A stretch of DNA of 64,000 bases, from NCBI GenBank assembly GCA_025504975.1, contig JANUWI010000013.1, positions 682,001 to 746,000 of the forward strand, in the 5' to 3' direction. The stretch is from Plenodomus lindquistii (lineage: Eukaryota > Ascomycota > Dothideomycetes > Pleosporales > Leptosphaeriaceae). Positions 53,693 to 63,786 of the stretch are shown one piece after another. Position numbers and translations under genes: made by a program. How positions within the stretch are numbered: position 1 is the stretch's first letter; each line of letters starts with the position of its first letter. The notes under the pieces were generated by a model. The model was not told the DNA's origin and did not search any database. It was given only the letters and a program-made list of their open reading frames with translations.

Positions 53693-55803
53693 ATGTTGCC
53701 AACGGCCGGATTGTTCCTTCCTGCAACTTTACATCGCGTCGATGGGAGTATACCACGCCTCTTGGAAGATGAAGCGGCGAAAGCGAAATCCTACTCCAGA
53801 ATGGGGCGGCCAAATCAGGAGCCCCGGCAGTCCGAGGACCGGACATCAATAACGTCGAGCAGAGGCGCGGTGGAGAATGGTACCTACACTTCGCTCGCCA
53901 CCGCTTTCAATTTTGCCGACTTCGTTGTCACATCAAACAAAGCTTCCACAGAGACCATCTCTTTCGCCAATCTGATACACGCTGTCCGACAAGATTTGAC
54001 CGAAACGTCACGCCTATATCTGTCACCCGCTGTTACCAATTTCCTTGATGCGTGGCCCGACAAGCGAGCATGGATCGAGAGTACACTCTCGGACGTCCGT
54101 CGCGCTCTGAACGATATCGGTATGGACGTGGATGCGGGGCAACACGATAACAGCGAGAGCGAGGCTATTGTATCCAGACGCAAGTTCGACTGGGCTGTCA
54201 CCCACCAAAGACGGCTATCAAAGAAACAGCAACAGCTTCATGCTTGCCATCACAATCTCGCTGGCGCAATGCATGTCATGCAGACAGTGGAACTGTGCGG
54301 TCTCCCGGGTTCGATCTTGCAGGAACCCATATTCGAAGCACCTGTGCGACCATGGGTGCCTACTGATGGGAAGAACGCGTCTCGTGGGCCTTACTCAAGG
54401 CAGAGATATAGAGGGAGCCAGACAAACTTGTCGATATCCAGTGTGAATCTGTCAGAACCGGATAAAGATGTCGTTGACAGTAAGTTGGCGTGGCTTGCGT
54501 ATCACTGGCCATGCTGATCTGATTTCTAGCTTCTTCGGTTCATTCCACGCCAGTGGAGCTACCTGGATGTATACCCGTCCAGACAACGCAATTTGAGGAT
54601 TGTAACCCGCGCATCTCGTCAAGCCTTCCGTCACCAAGATTGACCACATTACAAAGATCTCGCGCTCTTTCAAGCCACATGAGGCCGTCCACAACTCGAA
54701 ATAGCGAACCGAATTTGCCCTCCGATGTTGTTTCCGAGCTCTCGACTCGTAAAGCGTCGCCTATACAGCGTAACGATTCTACTGCATCTACTTTGGCTTC
54801 TATCAATACATCGATGGTTGCACGGAGATATCGCGCGTATGCCGTCGAAATACATCCACAACGCGAGAAACATCAATCATTGCCATCGGAGCTTCCGCAA
54901 CTACGGCATCAATCATCATTGATGAATGATCTCGAAGGTTATGTGTTGGCAAGTGCCGCGAGTGAGAGACTACCGAGTAGAGAGTGGACGAGCTCGGCAG
55001 CGCTGACGCCGCGGAGAATGTCTGTTACAGGCTGTCCAGACATCCCAGAAGTAGAGCCAAACGCTACTGAAGCTGTGAACGCTGAAACCGCTGATGCTGA
55101 CGTGGTGGACGCGAAGGAACTGCCAAAGCCCACAAATGATAATGGCGACACCTTGTCGAGCCATCGCGACACGCTGGATTGCTCCACAGATATTGCAATT
55201 TGCGCCAAATCTGACGTTGAGGAAGTAGCGCTCTTAGACCACAGTTCGAGACTAAAGTCTAGTCAGTCACTTACCAGGCGTAAGCCGGTGCCCGCTGCGA
55301 CCAGAGTCGACCGGAGTCGGAGTCTTCCGACAATACCAATGGTAGACGTGCCATCCTCCTCAAATCTTCAGAGCCAAGATCACAGCCTCTCGAACGACGA
55401 CGACGATATGCCTCTGTTCATATTGAGAGAACGTTTACGCAACCAAAAGTGTACTGAGGTGTTTGGCGCAAATTTGGAAGAAGGGACGTCAGCATTTACA
55501 CCGCAATCAGATGATTTGGTGGTAGTAGGAGCTTTGGTGGAGGAACAAGACACAGCAAAGGGTGATGAAGCCAATGTCGCTAGGACTGCTACACCGATGA
55601 TGAGCGCTGAGAAACTGACAACACCGGAGGAGGAAATACCGTCCCTGGAAGTTGCCTCAGCGCCAACGCCTCAGACCTCGACAGCATCTATGAAGCTAGC
55701 CGAAAGCATACGCTCGACCTCTTCGTCGAAGTCTATGTCAGCGCAGGCTAGACGACGGGCTGCACATGCAAGGAGGATGGAAATAGCTTTCGGAAAGGCT
55801 TGA
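53693..55803 (+). CDS. hypothetical serine-rich protein
   Basis: The exons are 53693-54479 and 54530-55803. The 50-bp intron has a GTAAGT donor and TTTCTAG acceptor, and the join is in phase 1. The product is 686 aa. The N-terminal third (about 70-210) looks folded and helical (FNFADFVVTSN, LIHAVRQDLTETSRLYLSP, WIESTLSDVRRALNDIG). The HQRRLSKKQQQLHACHHNL segment could be a helix. The remainder is disordered, rich in Ser, Thr, Pro and acidic residues, and ends with a basic patch (QARRRAAHARRMEIAFGKA). No signal peptide, membrane span or known domain is seen. Similar fungal proteins are annotated only as hypothetical, and a scaffold or regulatory role would be a guess. Confidence 0.75.
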
Positions 55804-56029
55804 TTAGATTCAGAGTATCAAACTACGTGAGCACGAAGAGAGAATCGCGGATTGCGCTTGCGCTTTCGCTATGTTGCTGGCGATTCACGAATACTTGTAT
55901 TTCACTAGTAGAGATGTTCGACTCTTCGAGCACTTATAGCGCAGTAAAGGCAGTAATACTATCTAATCCGTAGTGTGATGTACAGAGTGTGCTGTCTTTG
56001 CTCAAAACCTAACAGGTACGGCCCATTCA

Positions 56030-56744
56030 TCATAGCCTGGGAATGCCCGCTCCTCCATGGACACCCCTCGCTTCACCGGCGAGGACACCCCTTGCAACCT
56101 TAGGGGCCGAAGAAGAAGAAGAAGGAGAAGAGGAGGAGGAGGAGGAGGAGGAGGAGGAGGAGGAAGAAGAAGAAGAAACAGAAGACAACGCCAAGGGGGA
56201 CGACGAAGAGGAAGAGGAAGAAGCCGAGGAAGAAAGAGAGGTTGTCTTGGTAGGGCTGAATTCCTTGTGACCTTTGAATCCCTTGATGCCCGGCTTCGCC
56301 TTCGGATACTTCTTCTTCCCCGAACCGTCACACGGCGGCAACCATCTGCCTCCGCAAGTCTCTGCTCGAGAATAAGTATGGGTGCAGAATCCAGACAATT
56401 TTCACTCGTGTACTTACTAGTCCCGCACCCTTTGCGCTGGCATTGGCTGCAAATGGCCGCCTGGTCGTCGTCCGAGTCGGCCATTTTACAGGCCTGTATG
56501 CAGTTCAGGCAGTCGGGGTCCGTGATGGTCTTCTCGTACTTCCAACATTCATTATAAAGTTCTCTCTGGCCTATTCACGAAGTTGTTAATATCAGCTGAG
56601 CAATGTGGATGGGTGGGGAATTCGCGAACCTTCACCGAACTTTTGGCAGATACGCATGCCACGGCCTGCTGCGCCGTGGCCGTAATCCCCCTTCGCGAGG
56701 GTGGTAGCGCTGAAGAGGGCGGCGATGAGGGCGGTGTAGAGCAT
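56030..56744 (-). CDS. secreted cysteine-rich protein A with poly-serine tail
   Basis: The three exons are 56744-56630, 56570-56418 and 56361-56030, both joins in phase 1. The introns are 59 bp (GTTCGC donor) and 56 bp (GTAAGT donor). The product is 199 aa. The signal peptide is MLYTALIAALFSATTLAKG. The mature part carries ten cysteines spaced as in the neighbouring paralogue: Cys-x13-Cys, Cys-x2-Cys-x3-Cys, Cys-x2-Cys-x4-Cys and Cys-GGRWLPP-Cys. A Lys/Gly-rich stretch (KKKYPKAKPGIKGFKGHKEF) leads to a long poly-Ser tract encoded by a (GAG/GAA)n microsatellite, then a short end (HGGAGIPRL). A TATAAAAG box lies about 140 bp upstream. I know no named family. Size, cysteines and secretion fit a candidate effector or a surface protein. 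Confidence 0.75.
56108..56177. repeat. GAA/GAG trinucleotide microsatellite in coding sequence
   Basis: About 70 bp of near-perfect GAA/GAG trinucleotides lie within exon 3 of protein A and encode most of its poly-Ser tract (TCC/TCT on the minus strand). The other frames give Leu, Pro or Glu strings, so only the frame continuous with the cysteine-rich exons is meaningful. Length changes in units of three would leave the frame intact. Confidence 0.9.
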
Positions 56745-57046
56745 TATGAGATTTCCTCTGAGATTGCTAGGGATATTAGGATGATGAAGAGCGAAGCTTT
56801 TTATCATGATAAATACCTACTTGCACTTGTGAAGTTATTACGCAAACTGCTGGAAAAAAATATAGGCACAAGCAGGCGGAACCTTTTATAAAGTTCATTA
56901 TTTAGAGTACGGTACGCTAATTCGATAGTTGTTTATCGTTGCTTGGAATATCTCCTATAATAGTTACATGATACGTGTATCTTCTCAACATAATATCTGT
57001 CCTTTTAAATTTCTTAAAAAGTTTATTCATGCGCAATCATGTCTAT
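56745..57046. promoter_or_regulatory. promoter of protein A, with TATA box
   Basis: About 300 AT-rich bases lie between the two paralogues. TATAAAAG on the minus strand (56890-56883) is 139-146 bp upstream of protein A's ATG. No other feature is seen. Confidence 0.55.
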
Positions 57047-57722
57047 CTAAAACTGCCTAGTGGTCCAAACACCTAATTCTGAAGCCGTTGACCTTGAAGA
57101 AGCCAAACTTGAAGAAATTGAGCTTGACAAGCTCAAATTTGTGGAACTCAAAGCCGAAGAACTAGAGCTTGAGCGTGATGACCACAACTTTGGAGGTCCT
57201 ACATGTACGTCCTTCTCAGGCTCCCCCTCCCAGGGAAATTGGAACTTCTCCGACCTTGGAATTGATGACAATAGTTCGTCATCAAGACACTTGGGTCGCC
57301 TTCTACCTCCACAAGTCACTACAAGCGTATTAACATCCACACATACTTTGCGCACCACCTGCATGAAATCTTACTTACTGACATTATCGCCGCACCCTTT
57401 CTTGACACAGCGCTCGCAAATGGACTCGTTGTCTCCAATGTAGTACCGCAAGCAAGCGTTCATGCAAACCTGGCAATTCCAGGACGGCGCGCGGCTTTTC
57501 ATGTGGTGTTGGCAGCCCTCAACGATACTAGGTACGCCTGGCTTCGGGGGAACTAACCATTTTGAGTCACAATGTGGAAGGATTGGGGAGGATAGACTTA
57601 CTAGTGCCGGCTTTCTTACACATGTCGATGGCGATATTGAGGACACCGTGTTTGCCCTCCGACTTCTTAGCTGTGGCAGAGCTAAAGAAGAGGAAGACAG
57701 GAAGGAGGGTAATTGGTCGCAT
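57047..57722 (-). CDS. secreted cysteine-rich protein B, paralogue of protein A
   Basis: The three exons are 57722-57602, 57537-57379 and 57318-57047, both joins in phase 1. The introns are 64 bp and 60 bp (both GTAAGT donors). The product is 183 aa. The signal peptide is MRPITLLPVFLFFSSATAKK. Ten cysteines follow in nearly the same spacing as protein A: Cys-x13-Cys, CQVCMNAC, CERCVKKGC and CGGRRRPKC. A polar linker (DDELLSSIPRSEKFQFPWEG) and a Ser-rich tail (SSRSSSSSSALSSTNLSLSS) follow. Exon order, intron phases and motif order match protein A, showing tandem duplication. The sequences have diverged strongly outside the cysteines. A TATATAAA box is 90-97 bp upstream. The function is unknown, and an effector-type or wall-associated role is an inference. 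Confidence 0.78.
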
Positions 57723-57811
57723 GATTGCGACTTGTCTTTAATTTTACTTGAAAATGGGGTTTTGTGGTGGACAGAGACAGGACTATGTCGAGGTGCGAGA
57801 GGAAGTAAGGG

Positions 57812-57819
57812 TTTATATA
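57812..57819 (-). promoter_or_regulatory. TATA box of protein B
   Basis: TATATAAA reads on the minus strand 90-97 bp upstream of the protein B ATG (57722). It agrees with the position of TATA boxes in the two neighbouring secreted-protein genes. Confidence 0.5.
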
Positions 57820-58311
57820 CAGTCATATTGTCTATCAATATAATGTGCATGAGCCGTCCTAGAAAATATTCGTGCCCACCAACTTTACTAACAGTGCATT
57901 CATCTCCTCCACTCTTGGAACCTCGGCAGTCCTAGACACGCTAGATATTATCTCGCAGATCGTACTCACTCATGTGGACATCACAGTGACCCACGACACT
58001 AGCCCAGTGACCCTCGCAAGAATACTGTCATGTCCCCGATCCATCACGATATTAATCTCAGCTGCATGAAGTAGCGTCATATTCTCCTCGCACAATTAAA
58101 CAACATAATCACGCCCATGTTTCAAGTCTGCAAGCTCCAAGATGATGATTATATTGGCACTTGGCATCTATTACACCCCTCTATCCTTACGCCAATTACA
58201 TCATCCTTGTCCACCACTCCTGCCTATCCTTGCGACGGCGATAGTAGCTGCCTACTACAGGTTAACAAGTACTTATCAATCATCCCAGTGTACACATACC
58301 TGTGAAGCAAA
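57820..58311. other. intergenic, no gene seen
   Basis: This stretch of 0.5 kb lies upstream of protein B and at the 3' side of the small Ala/Val-rich gene. It contains only short plus-strand frames. Confidence 0.45.
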
Positions 58312-58473
58312 CTACTCATCAGCCTCAATTGCGGCAGTAGCCGCAGGCGCGTTGGCAGTGACAACGACTGTCTTCGTTGCCGCTGCGGCCACCACGACGG
58401 TGGTGTGCTTCTTGGCGAGCACAGAGGTGGCGGAGAGGCCGAGGACGGCGAGGACAATGCTGGTGAACTGCAT
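58312..58473 (-). CDS. very small secreted Ala/Val/Thr-rich protein
   Basis: This frame of 53 aa begins at the ATG at 58473, preceded by a TATAAAAG box 115-122 bp upstream (58595-58588). The first 20 residues (MQFTSIVLAVLGLSATSVLA) are a textbook signal peptide ending in an Ala-x-Ala-type site. The mature peptide of about 33 residues (KKHTTVVVAAAATKTVVVTA is its start) is nearly all Ala, Val and Thr with an acidic end and has no cysteines. The plus-strand open frame across it has no such structure. It lies beside the two cysteine-rich secreted genes on the same strand. No family is recognised. Confidence 0.6.
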   Translation of the reverse strand: MQFTSIVLAVLGLSATSVLAKKHTTVVVAAAATKTVVVTANAPAATAAIEADE

Positions 58474-60687
58474 TTTGTTTTTTTTTGAAGCGGGCTCGAG
58501 GGATCGAGTGGATGGTTTTTTGGTTGGTATTGAAGATGGAAGTTTGGAGATGGTTTGATGAGAGAATAGATAGGGGGTTACGGGCTCCTTTTATATGTGA
58601 GCAAGAGGAGGGGGGAAGAGGAGCTACTGAGAAGGATACATTGGCAATGTATCGGATGAGGAGAGATGCTTGACTAAGGAAAGGTAAGTGTAGATTTAGT
58701 GGTGTAGTTGGTGAGGCGACGGGGTGGATGGGCTATGCGAGACTAATGCTCTTGCTCATTGTATATGCTTTGGTACGGTGCGAGACTGTACATTCATTGC
58801 TATCGCCGCTACGCTATCTTATTCAAGCGCATAACAGTAGGCCCAACAAATGTGCATTACCGCTTTGTACATGAAGCCATCATGATCTTGAACTGTTGAG
58901 CTCATCATCGCACTATACTCGCATGCTAAGCTTTAGCGGACAACAAATGTAAAGGTCTTGGTGTATGGCCCCGATCAATTATCTACGCATGTTCTGCTGC
59001 GCATTGCCTCTCCGGAGCCAGTTACTAGATCTCGCAGGCGTCGACTAGCTTATCCCGCAATCGATAAATCGCGTGGTGCTGCTTAAGTATGCATTGCACG
59101 CACTAACAAATGCGAACCTGCATGCTACCGCGTTCCTGCAGCAACTTTGCAATTCCCATTACAAATCAGATCTACAAGCCAGCCCATGTGACCTGCCGAG
59201 CGAGATGCAAAGGGAACTATCAGAATCTCGGCATAAAATCATGACGACGCAAATTCCCACAGGATGGTTCTGGTAGAGCTAAAAGAGAGGTCTTTTCTTC
59301 ACAGCAAACGTCTATCTCGACCCACAGCTCCTGCAATCCACACATTGCCGAAAAAATTGATACCCAGTGTTGAGATTTGGGGATCCGCAAACAAATCCGA
59401 GTCCGGACCCGAGAACCGTCGATAATGAGGTTGTGATACATGGCCCCGGGATTGCACTAAGGTCAGTGAAATCTACCCCATAGCTTGCTGTTTGCATGTG
59501 ATTATAAACTATTATTCGCTTTGAAACGACCGTCTAATATCCGGCGGATGCTCATCATACGGAGGATACTCTCCATCATGCAGACACTCGTCATAGGATA
59601 GGTCTCGGTCACTAGGCCTAGCAACAATGTGTGGCCAATATTCGAGCTGAGATCATTAAGCACACTATGAAGACTTAGTGTCGCAGCAACAATATACGAT
59701 AATGCAATGCTTACTAAGTAGATAGTCTTTTACTCTAGTTACTACCTCTATAGATCTACACCTTTACACTTGTACAAGTTCAAACTCGTGCACACTGTAT
59801 GCTGCTCTGTAGAGTAGCTGTACTGCTTTGCTTACTTCAGCTTGCATATTAACCACGAGTTGTTAGACCTGGTTTCGTCGTAAGATGGACTCGCCACAAA
59901 ACGGATGTGAAGCGACAGGCCAATACGCACAATACAACACGTACCTGAAGCAAGGTCGGAGCTTCTCATGACGTGATTATTTGGAGTCGTAACACTGAAA
60001 ATCGCTCTGGACAAGTGGCTAGTGACAAGTCCCGATGGAAGGATCCCGAGCTGGCTCACGCGAGATAAGTATCCGAAGAGGAGAGGCCGGGGGTTCTTTA
60101 GTGTAGACGACATGAAGGATACCAGATAGTACTGCGACATCGCATTCTCCCAAGCGCCGGCGTGGTGTCTACAAGGAGGCCGGTGTGCGTAGAGAGGGCT
60201 GGACGGAAGCCTCGCGCGATTGATCCCATGAATCAACATATACGATAGTAAGTAACATGCACGTCAAATGAGAACGATCTGTGTAAACGGGTGATGAACA
60301 AGCTGAAATGTTTTGAATTGCCTTGCTCTGAAGCGCCAAGAAATTTCATCTCGGCCATGGCTAATCATCTTACATGAACGATTTTGTACAGGGGAAGAAT
60401 AAGCCAACTCGTGAACACCGTACGCCAAATGCATGCGTCGAAAACGTGTCGCTGAGTATGCAGAGTGGGATCAATCGTAGCGCAAGGTTCTATGAAGCGC
60501 CGCCTCAGATTGGTGAGGGTGATGTAGTGATGTGGCAAAGGAGTGGGCCGTCCAATTACTGCACTTGGCAAGGAGCCAACACCAACAGCTGCTCACGTAT
60601 TTCGCTGTTTCAAGCGCATCGCACCGGAAGCCCTGCGCGCCCTGCGCGATTTTGTCCAAGATGAACAACCATGCAAAGCATCATTGC
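58474..60687. other. gene-poor interval, no confident gene
   Basis: In this 2.2 kb I find only short or poorly composed frames. A minus-strand one at 59832-60239 starts with ATG but shows no domain or protein-like regularity. A CVDCRSCGSR string near 59315 resembles the cysteine cluster of the neighbouring paralogues only superficially. No RNA gene or repeat was recognised. Confidence 0.4.
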
Positions 60688-62236
60688 TCATAGCATACCG
60701 GCGGCGGCCAAATCCCTGTAAACCTTCTCAGGCATGACATTGCCCTCCGAGTCCTCCATCTCCACCACGTTCTCCGCCATAGTCTTCTCCTTCTTCTTGT
60801 CCTTTTGGATCTTTCTCCACAATGCCTCTGCTTCTTGGATGCTTGTGATTTCGCGGAACAGCGAGGTGTTCGTGATGCCCAGACATTTCAGACCGTGAAT
60901 GTGGCGAGGCTCATTAAAGTGCTTGTCGAATGCGCGCCGTCCCATGTACACGAAGTTACCACAGATTTCGCATGGAAATTCGACACCAAGACCGTGTAGC
61001 TTGTACAACCAGAATGGGATAGGCTTGCCGTCCCATGCGAGAGGAAGCTTGAGCGGATTGTAGATCTTGTCTTCGCCGTCCGAATCTTCATCCTCGTCCT
61101 TTGCGCCTGTGTCTTGGTGCTCTGAGTATAGTTGTTCCAGCTCTTGTTGACGCTCGCGTTCGGTCATACCCTGCTTTCGCTCGACGTTGACCTTGGTGTC
61201 GCCGCGCTCTGTCTGCATGGCTGCCGCTAGTTTCTTGATCCTGAATTCTCGCTCAGCGACCGCTCGCTCTTTGAACCGCTGGATATCTGATGACGCGTTG
61301 GTCTGTCCGTTTGTGCTCTCCTTTGCACCATCTTGATTCTCTTGCACGGCCTTTTTGTGCTTCTTGCCTGACAAATGCGCTTCGTAGACTGTCTCTTTCG
61401 AGAACCCCTTCTTGCAGGCTGAGCACCAGATACCTTCTCCTTGTGGCTCGCCATTTACAGGCGCTGCTCCTGAGACTGTCTTCTCCCATCCTGGGACCTC
61501 GTCCTTCTCCCAAAGCTCTACAAACTCTTTATCGAAATTGTCGAAAAGCTTGTCCAGGTTCTCTAGTGGCTTGGTCCGGCGCATGAAGCCCTCGAGGTAG
61601 TCTTGCAGTGTCTTCAGGTACTGGAAGTATGCTTCCGATTTTTTCTGATCGCGGCGAATGTTGCACTGTGGAGGGCTGAAGGCATCGAAGAGATCGAGGT
61701 ACTGGAGGTATGTGAGGCGACGTGCGTGCTGGTGGACTGGAAGGTTCAGGTATTGCTCGTGCAATGTGGTGAGATCGAAGAAGCGACCAAAGCCTTCCTC
61801 TCCGGTGAACATGGAGTCGATCGCTGCGATTGAATGCGCGTGGTCTTCAGGCGATCGCTTCTTGTACGCCTTCTCCAGGTTCTCGACCGGTTCGTTAGGG
61901 TAGCGCGCATGGAAGTCCTTGATGGATGCAATCTCCTTCTGGAACGATTCCATCGGATCGCCGAGCGTGAGGCCTCGAATCTCGTCCTCCTTTTTGCCGT
62001 CGACATCCTGGTAGATGGTGAGTAGCCGGCTCGACTGGCTCTCTATCTGTTCAAGATAGCGCGCAATGTCATGGTCACGTGCTAGACGGTCGCGAATCTG
62101 CAACGGTCAGTACAGAGGCAATGCGACCGGCGTCCGCAACACTCACGTGCGGTGGATCTTCGAGGAGGCGCTCGGCAATGGCATCCTCGAGACGCTCTAG
62201 ATCCTCATGCAGCTGGCGCTGGTCTTCCAAAAGCAT
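60688..62236 (-). CDS. SF3A3: splicing factor 3A subunit 3 (SF3A3/Prp9)
   Basis: Two coding exons, 62236-62147 and 62097-60688, are separated by a 49-bp intron (GTGAGT donor, CTGAC branch, GCAG acceptor). They join in phase 0 and give 499 aa, against 501 for the human protein. The N-terminal helical region (EDQRQLHEDLERLEDAIAE) is followed by the SF3A3-type segments DIARYLEQIESQSSRLLTIY and TYLQYLDLF. A C2H2 zinc finger of the matrin/U1 type (WCSACKKGFSKETVYEAHLSG, with CSAC and HLSGKKH) lies in the middle. The C-terminal block (FPCEICGNFVYMGRRAFDKH, then RHIHGLKCLGI) is the DUF3449/SF3A3 finger. The protein is part of the U2 snRNP SF3a complex in the nucleus. A probable 5'UTR intron (62303-62249) precedes the start. 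Confidence 0.95.
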
Positions 62237-62492
62237 TGTGATGGTCGCCTATAGTTTCTATGAGTGCCCTGTGAAGCAGTAGTCGGCCAGTGAAGATGCG
62301 AACCTTTGCGGCGTTGTTGTAGTCGAGATGTGAGGTCAGCGAGTCGCGCCGACATATTTCAAAAACGCGCTAAAAGGTTTCGCCGAGGATCAGCCTTCAC
62401 TCCGCAAAGCTCCCCAAACTTTCTTGCGACAACCAAACCACTCCATCATCCACCGATACCCACGCTAAATATACCCCACCAACACCTTCAAC
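62237..62492. promoter_or_regulatory. divergent promoter, SF3A3 and FAL1/eIF4AIII
   Basis: These 256 bp separate the start codons of two splicing-related genes. The SF3A3 side contains a likely 5'UTR intron (GTTCGC at 62303 to TATAG at 62249) and an upstream ATG at 62355. No TATA box is evident, as expected for housekeeping genes. Confidence 0.6.
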
Positions 62493-63786
62493 ATGGCGGA
62501 CGGAATTGATCGAAATGCGGACGACAAGATGGAGTTCTCCACCTCCAAGGAGGTCACGGTGGCGCCCACGTTCGAGGCCATGCACTTGAAAGAGAACCTG
62601 CTGCGCGGAATCTACGCCTATGGCTACGAATCGCCCTCTGCCGTCCAGTCGCGTGCGATTGTGCAGGTCTGCAAAGGTCGCGACACCATTGCGCAGGCCC
62701 AGTCTGGCACGGGAAAGACTGCGACCTTCTCCATCTCCATTCTGCAAGTCATCGACACGGCTGTTCGTGAGACTCAAGGTAGCAGATAACTGATTGTATA
62801 CGAGCGCATACTAATTCGTTCCAGCTCTCGTACTTTCACCGACCCGCGAACTGGCGACCCAAATCCAGTCAGTCATCATGGGTCTTGGCGACTACATGAA
62901 CGTCCAGTGCCACGCCTGTATTGGTGGCACCAACGTTGGCGAAGACATCCGCAAGCTTGACTATGGCCAGCACGTCGTTTCTGGAACCCCAGGACGTGTT
63001 GCCGACATGATCCGCCGCCGTAATCTCCGCACGCGCAACATCAAGATGCTGGTTCTCGACGAGGCTGACGAGCTTCTCAACCGTGGATTCCGCGAGCAAA
63101 TCTACGATGTCTACCGATACCTGCCCCCCGCGACCCAAGTCGTAGTTGTCTCAGCTACTCTCCCATATGATGTTCTCGAGATGACGACCAAATTCATGAC
63201 GGATCCTGTACGCATCCTGGTCAAGCGTGACGAGTTGACTCTTGAGGGCCTCAAGCAGTACTTCATCGCCATCGAGAAGGAGGAGTGGAAATTCGACACT
63301 CTCTGTGATCTCTACGACACACTTACAATTACACAAGCAGTCATCTTCTGCAACACACGCCGGAAGGTTGATTGGTTGACCGACAAGATGCGAGAGGCCA
63401 ACTTCACCGTGTCTTCGATGCACGGAGACATGCCTCAACGAGAGCGGGACAGCATTATGCAAGACTTCCGCCAGGCCAACTCACGCGTTTTGATCTCGAC
63501 TGACGTGTGGGCACGTGGTATTGATGTGCAACAAGTGTCGCTTGTCATCAATTACGATCTTCCGTCCAACCGTGAGAACTACATCCACAGGATCGGCCGA
63601 AGTGGTCGATTTGGACGTAAGGGCGTGGCGATCAACTTCGTCACCCAGGATGATGTACGCATTCTTCGCGACATCGAATGTAAGCAATTTACTCTGTACA
63701 TTCTGCTACCTAGCTAACAGTCTCCAGTGTACTACTCTACTCAAATCGACGAGATGCCCATGAACGTTGCAGACTTGTTGGCGTAA
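62493..63786 (+). CDS. FAL1: ATP-dependent RNA helicase FAL1 / eIF4AIII
   Basis: The exons are 62493-62778, 62825-63679 and 63728-63786. The introns are 46 bp (ACTAAT branch) and 48 bp (GTAAGC donor, GCTAAC branch). Phases match and give 399 aa, the length of yeast Fal1. All DEAD-box motifs are present: AQSGTGKT (about 69-76), PTRELA (101-106), DEAD (174-177), SAT, HGDMPQRERD, STDVWARGID and HRIGRSGRFGRKG. The end YYSTQIDEMPMNVADLLA is the eIF4AIII/FAL1 tail rather than that of translation factor eIF4A. In filamentous fungi this protein is the core helicase of the exon junction complex. In yeast it acts in 18S rRNA processing. The protein is complete within the window. Confidence 0.96.

Noticed and set aside
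56057..56557. Plus-strand Glu/Gly/Arg-rich frames across the microsatellite
   Set aside because: They are readings of GAG/GAA repeats. The minus-strand frame continuous with the signal peptide and cysteines is the coherent gene.
58142..58558. 138-aa plus-strand frame
   Set aside because: It lies opposite the 53-aa secreted gene, which has a signal peptide and TATA box. The plus frame has no leader or domain.
59312..59497. Possible third cysteine-rich paralogue (CVDCRSCGSR)
   Set aside because: The spacing does not match the ten-cysteine pattern and no signal-peptide exon or phase-1 junctions could be found.
59832..60239. 135-aa minus-strand frame
   Set aside because: It begins with ATG but has no domain, unremarkable composition and no supporting exon structure, so it was left out as a gene.
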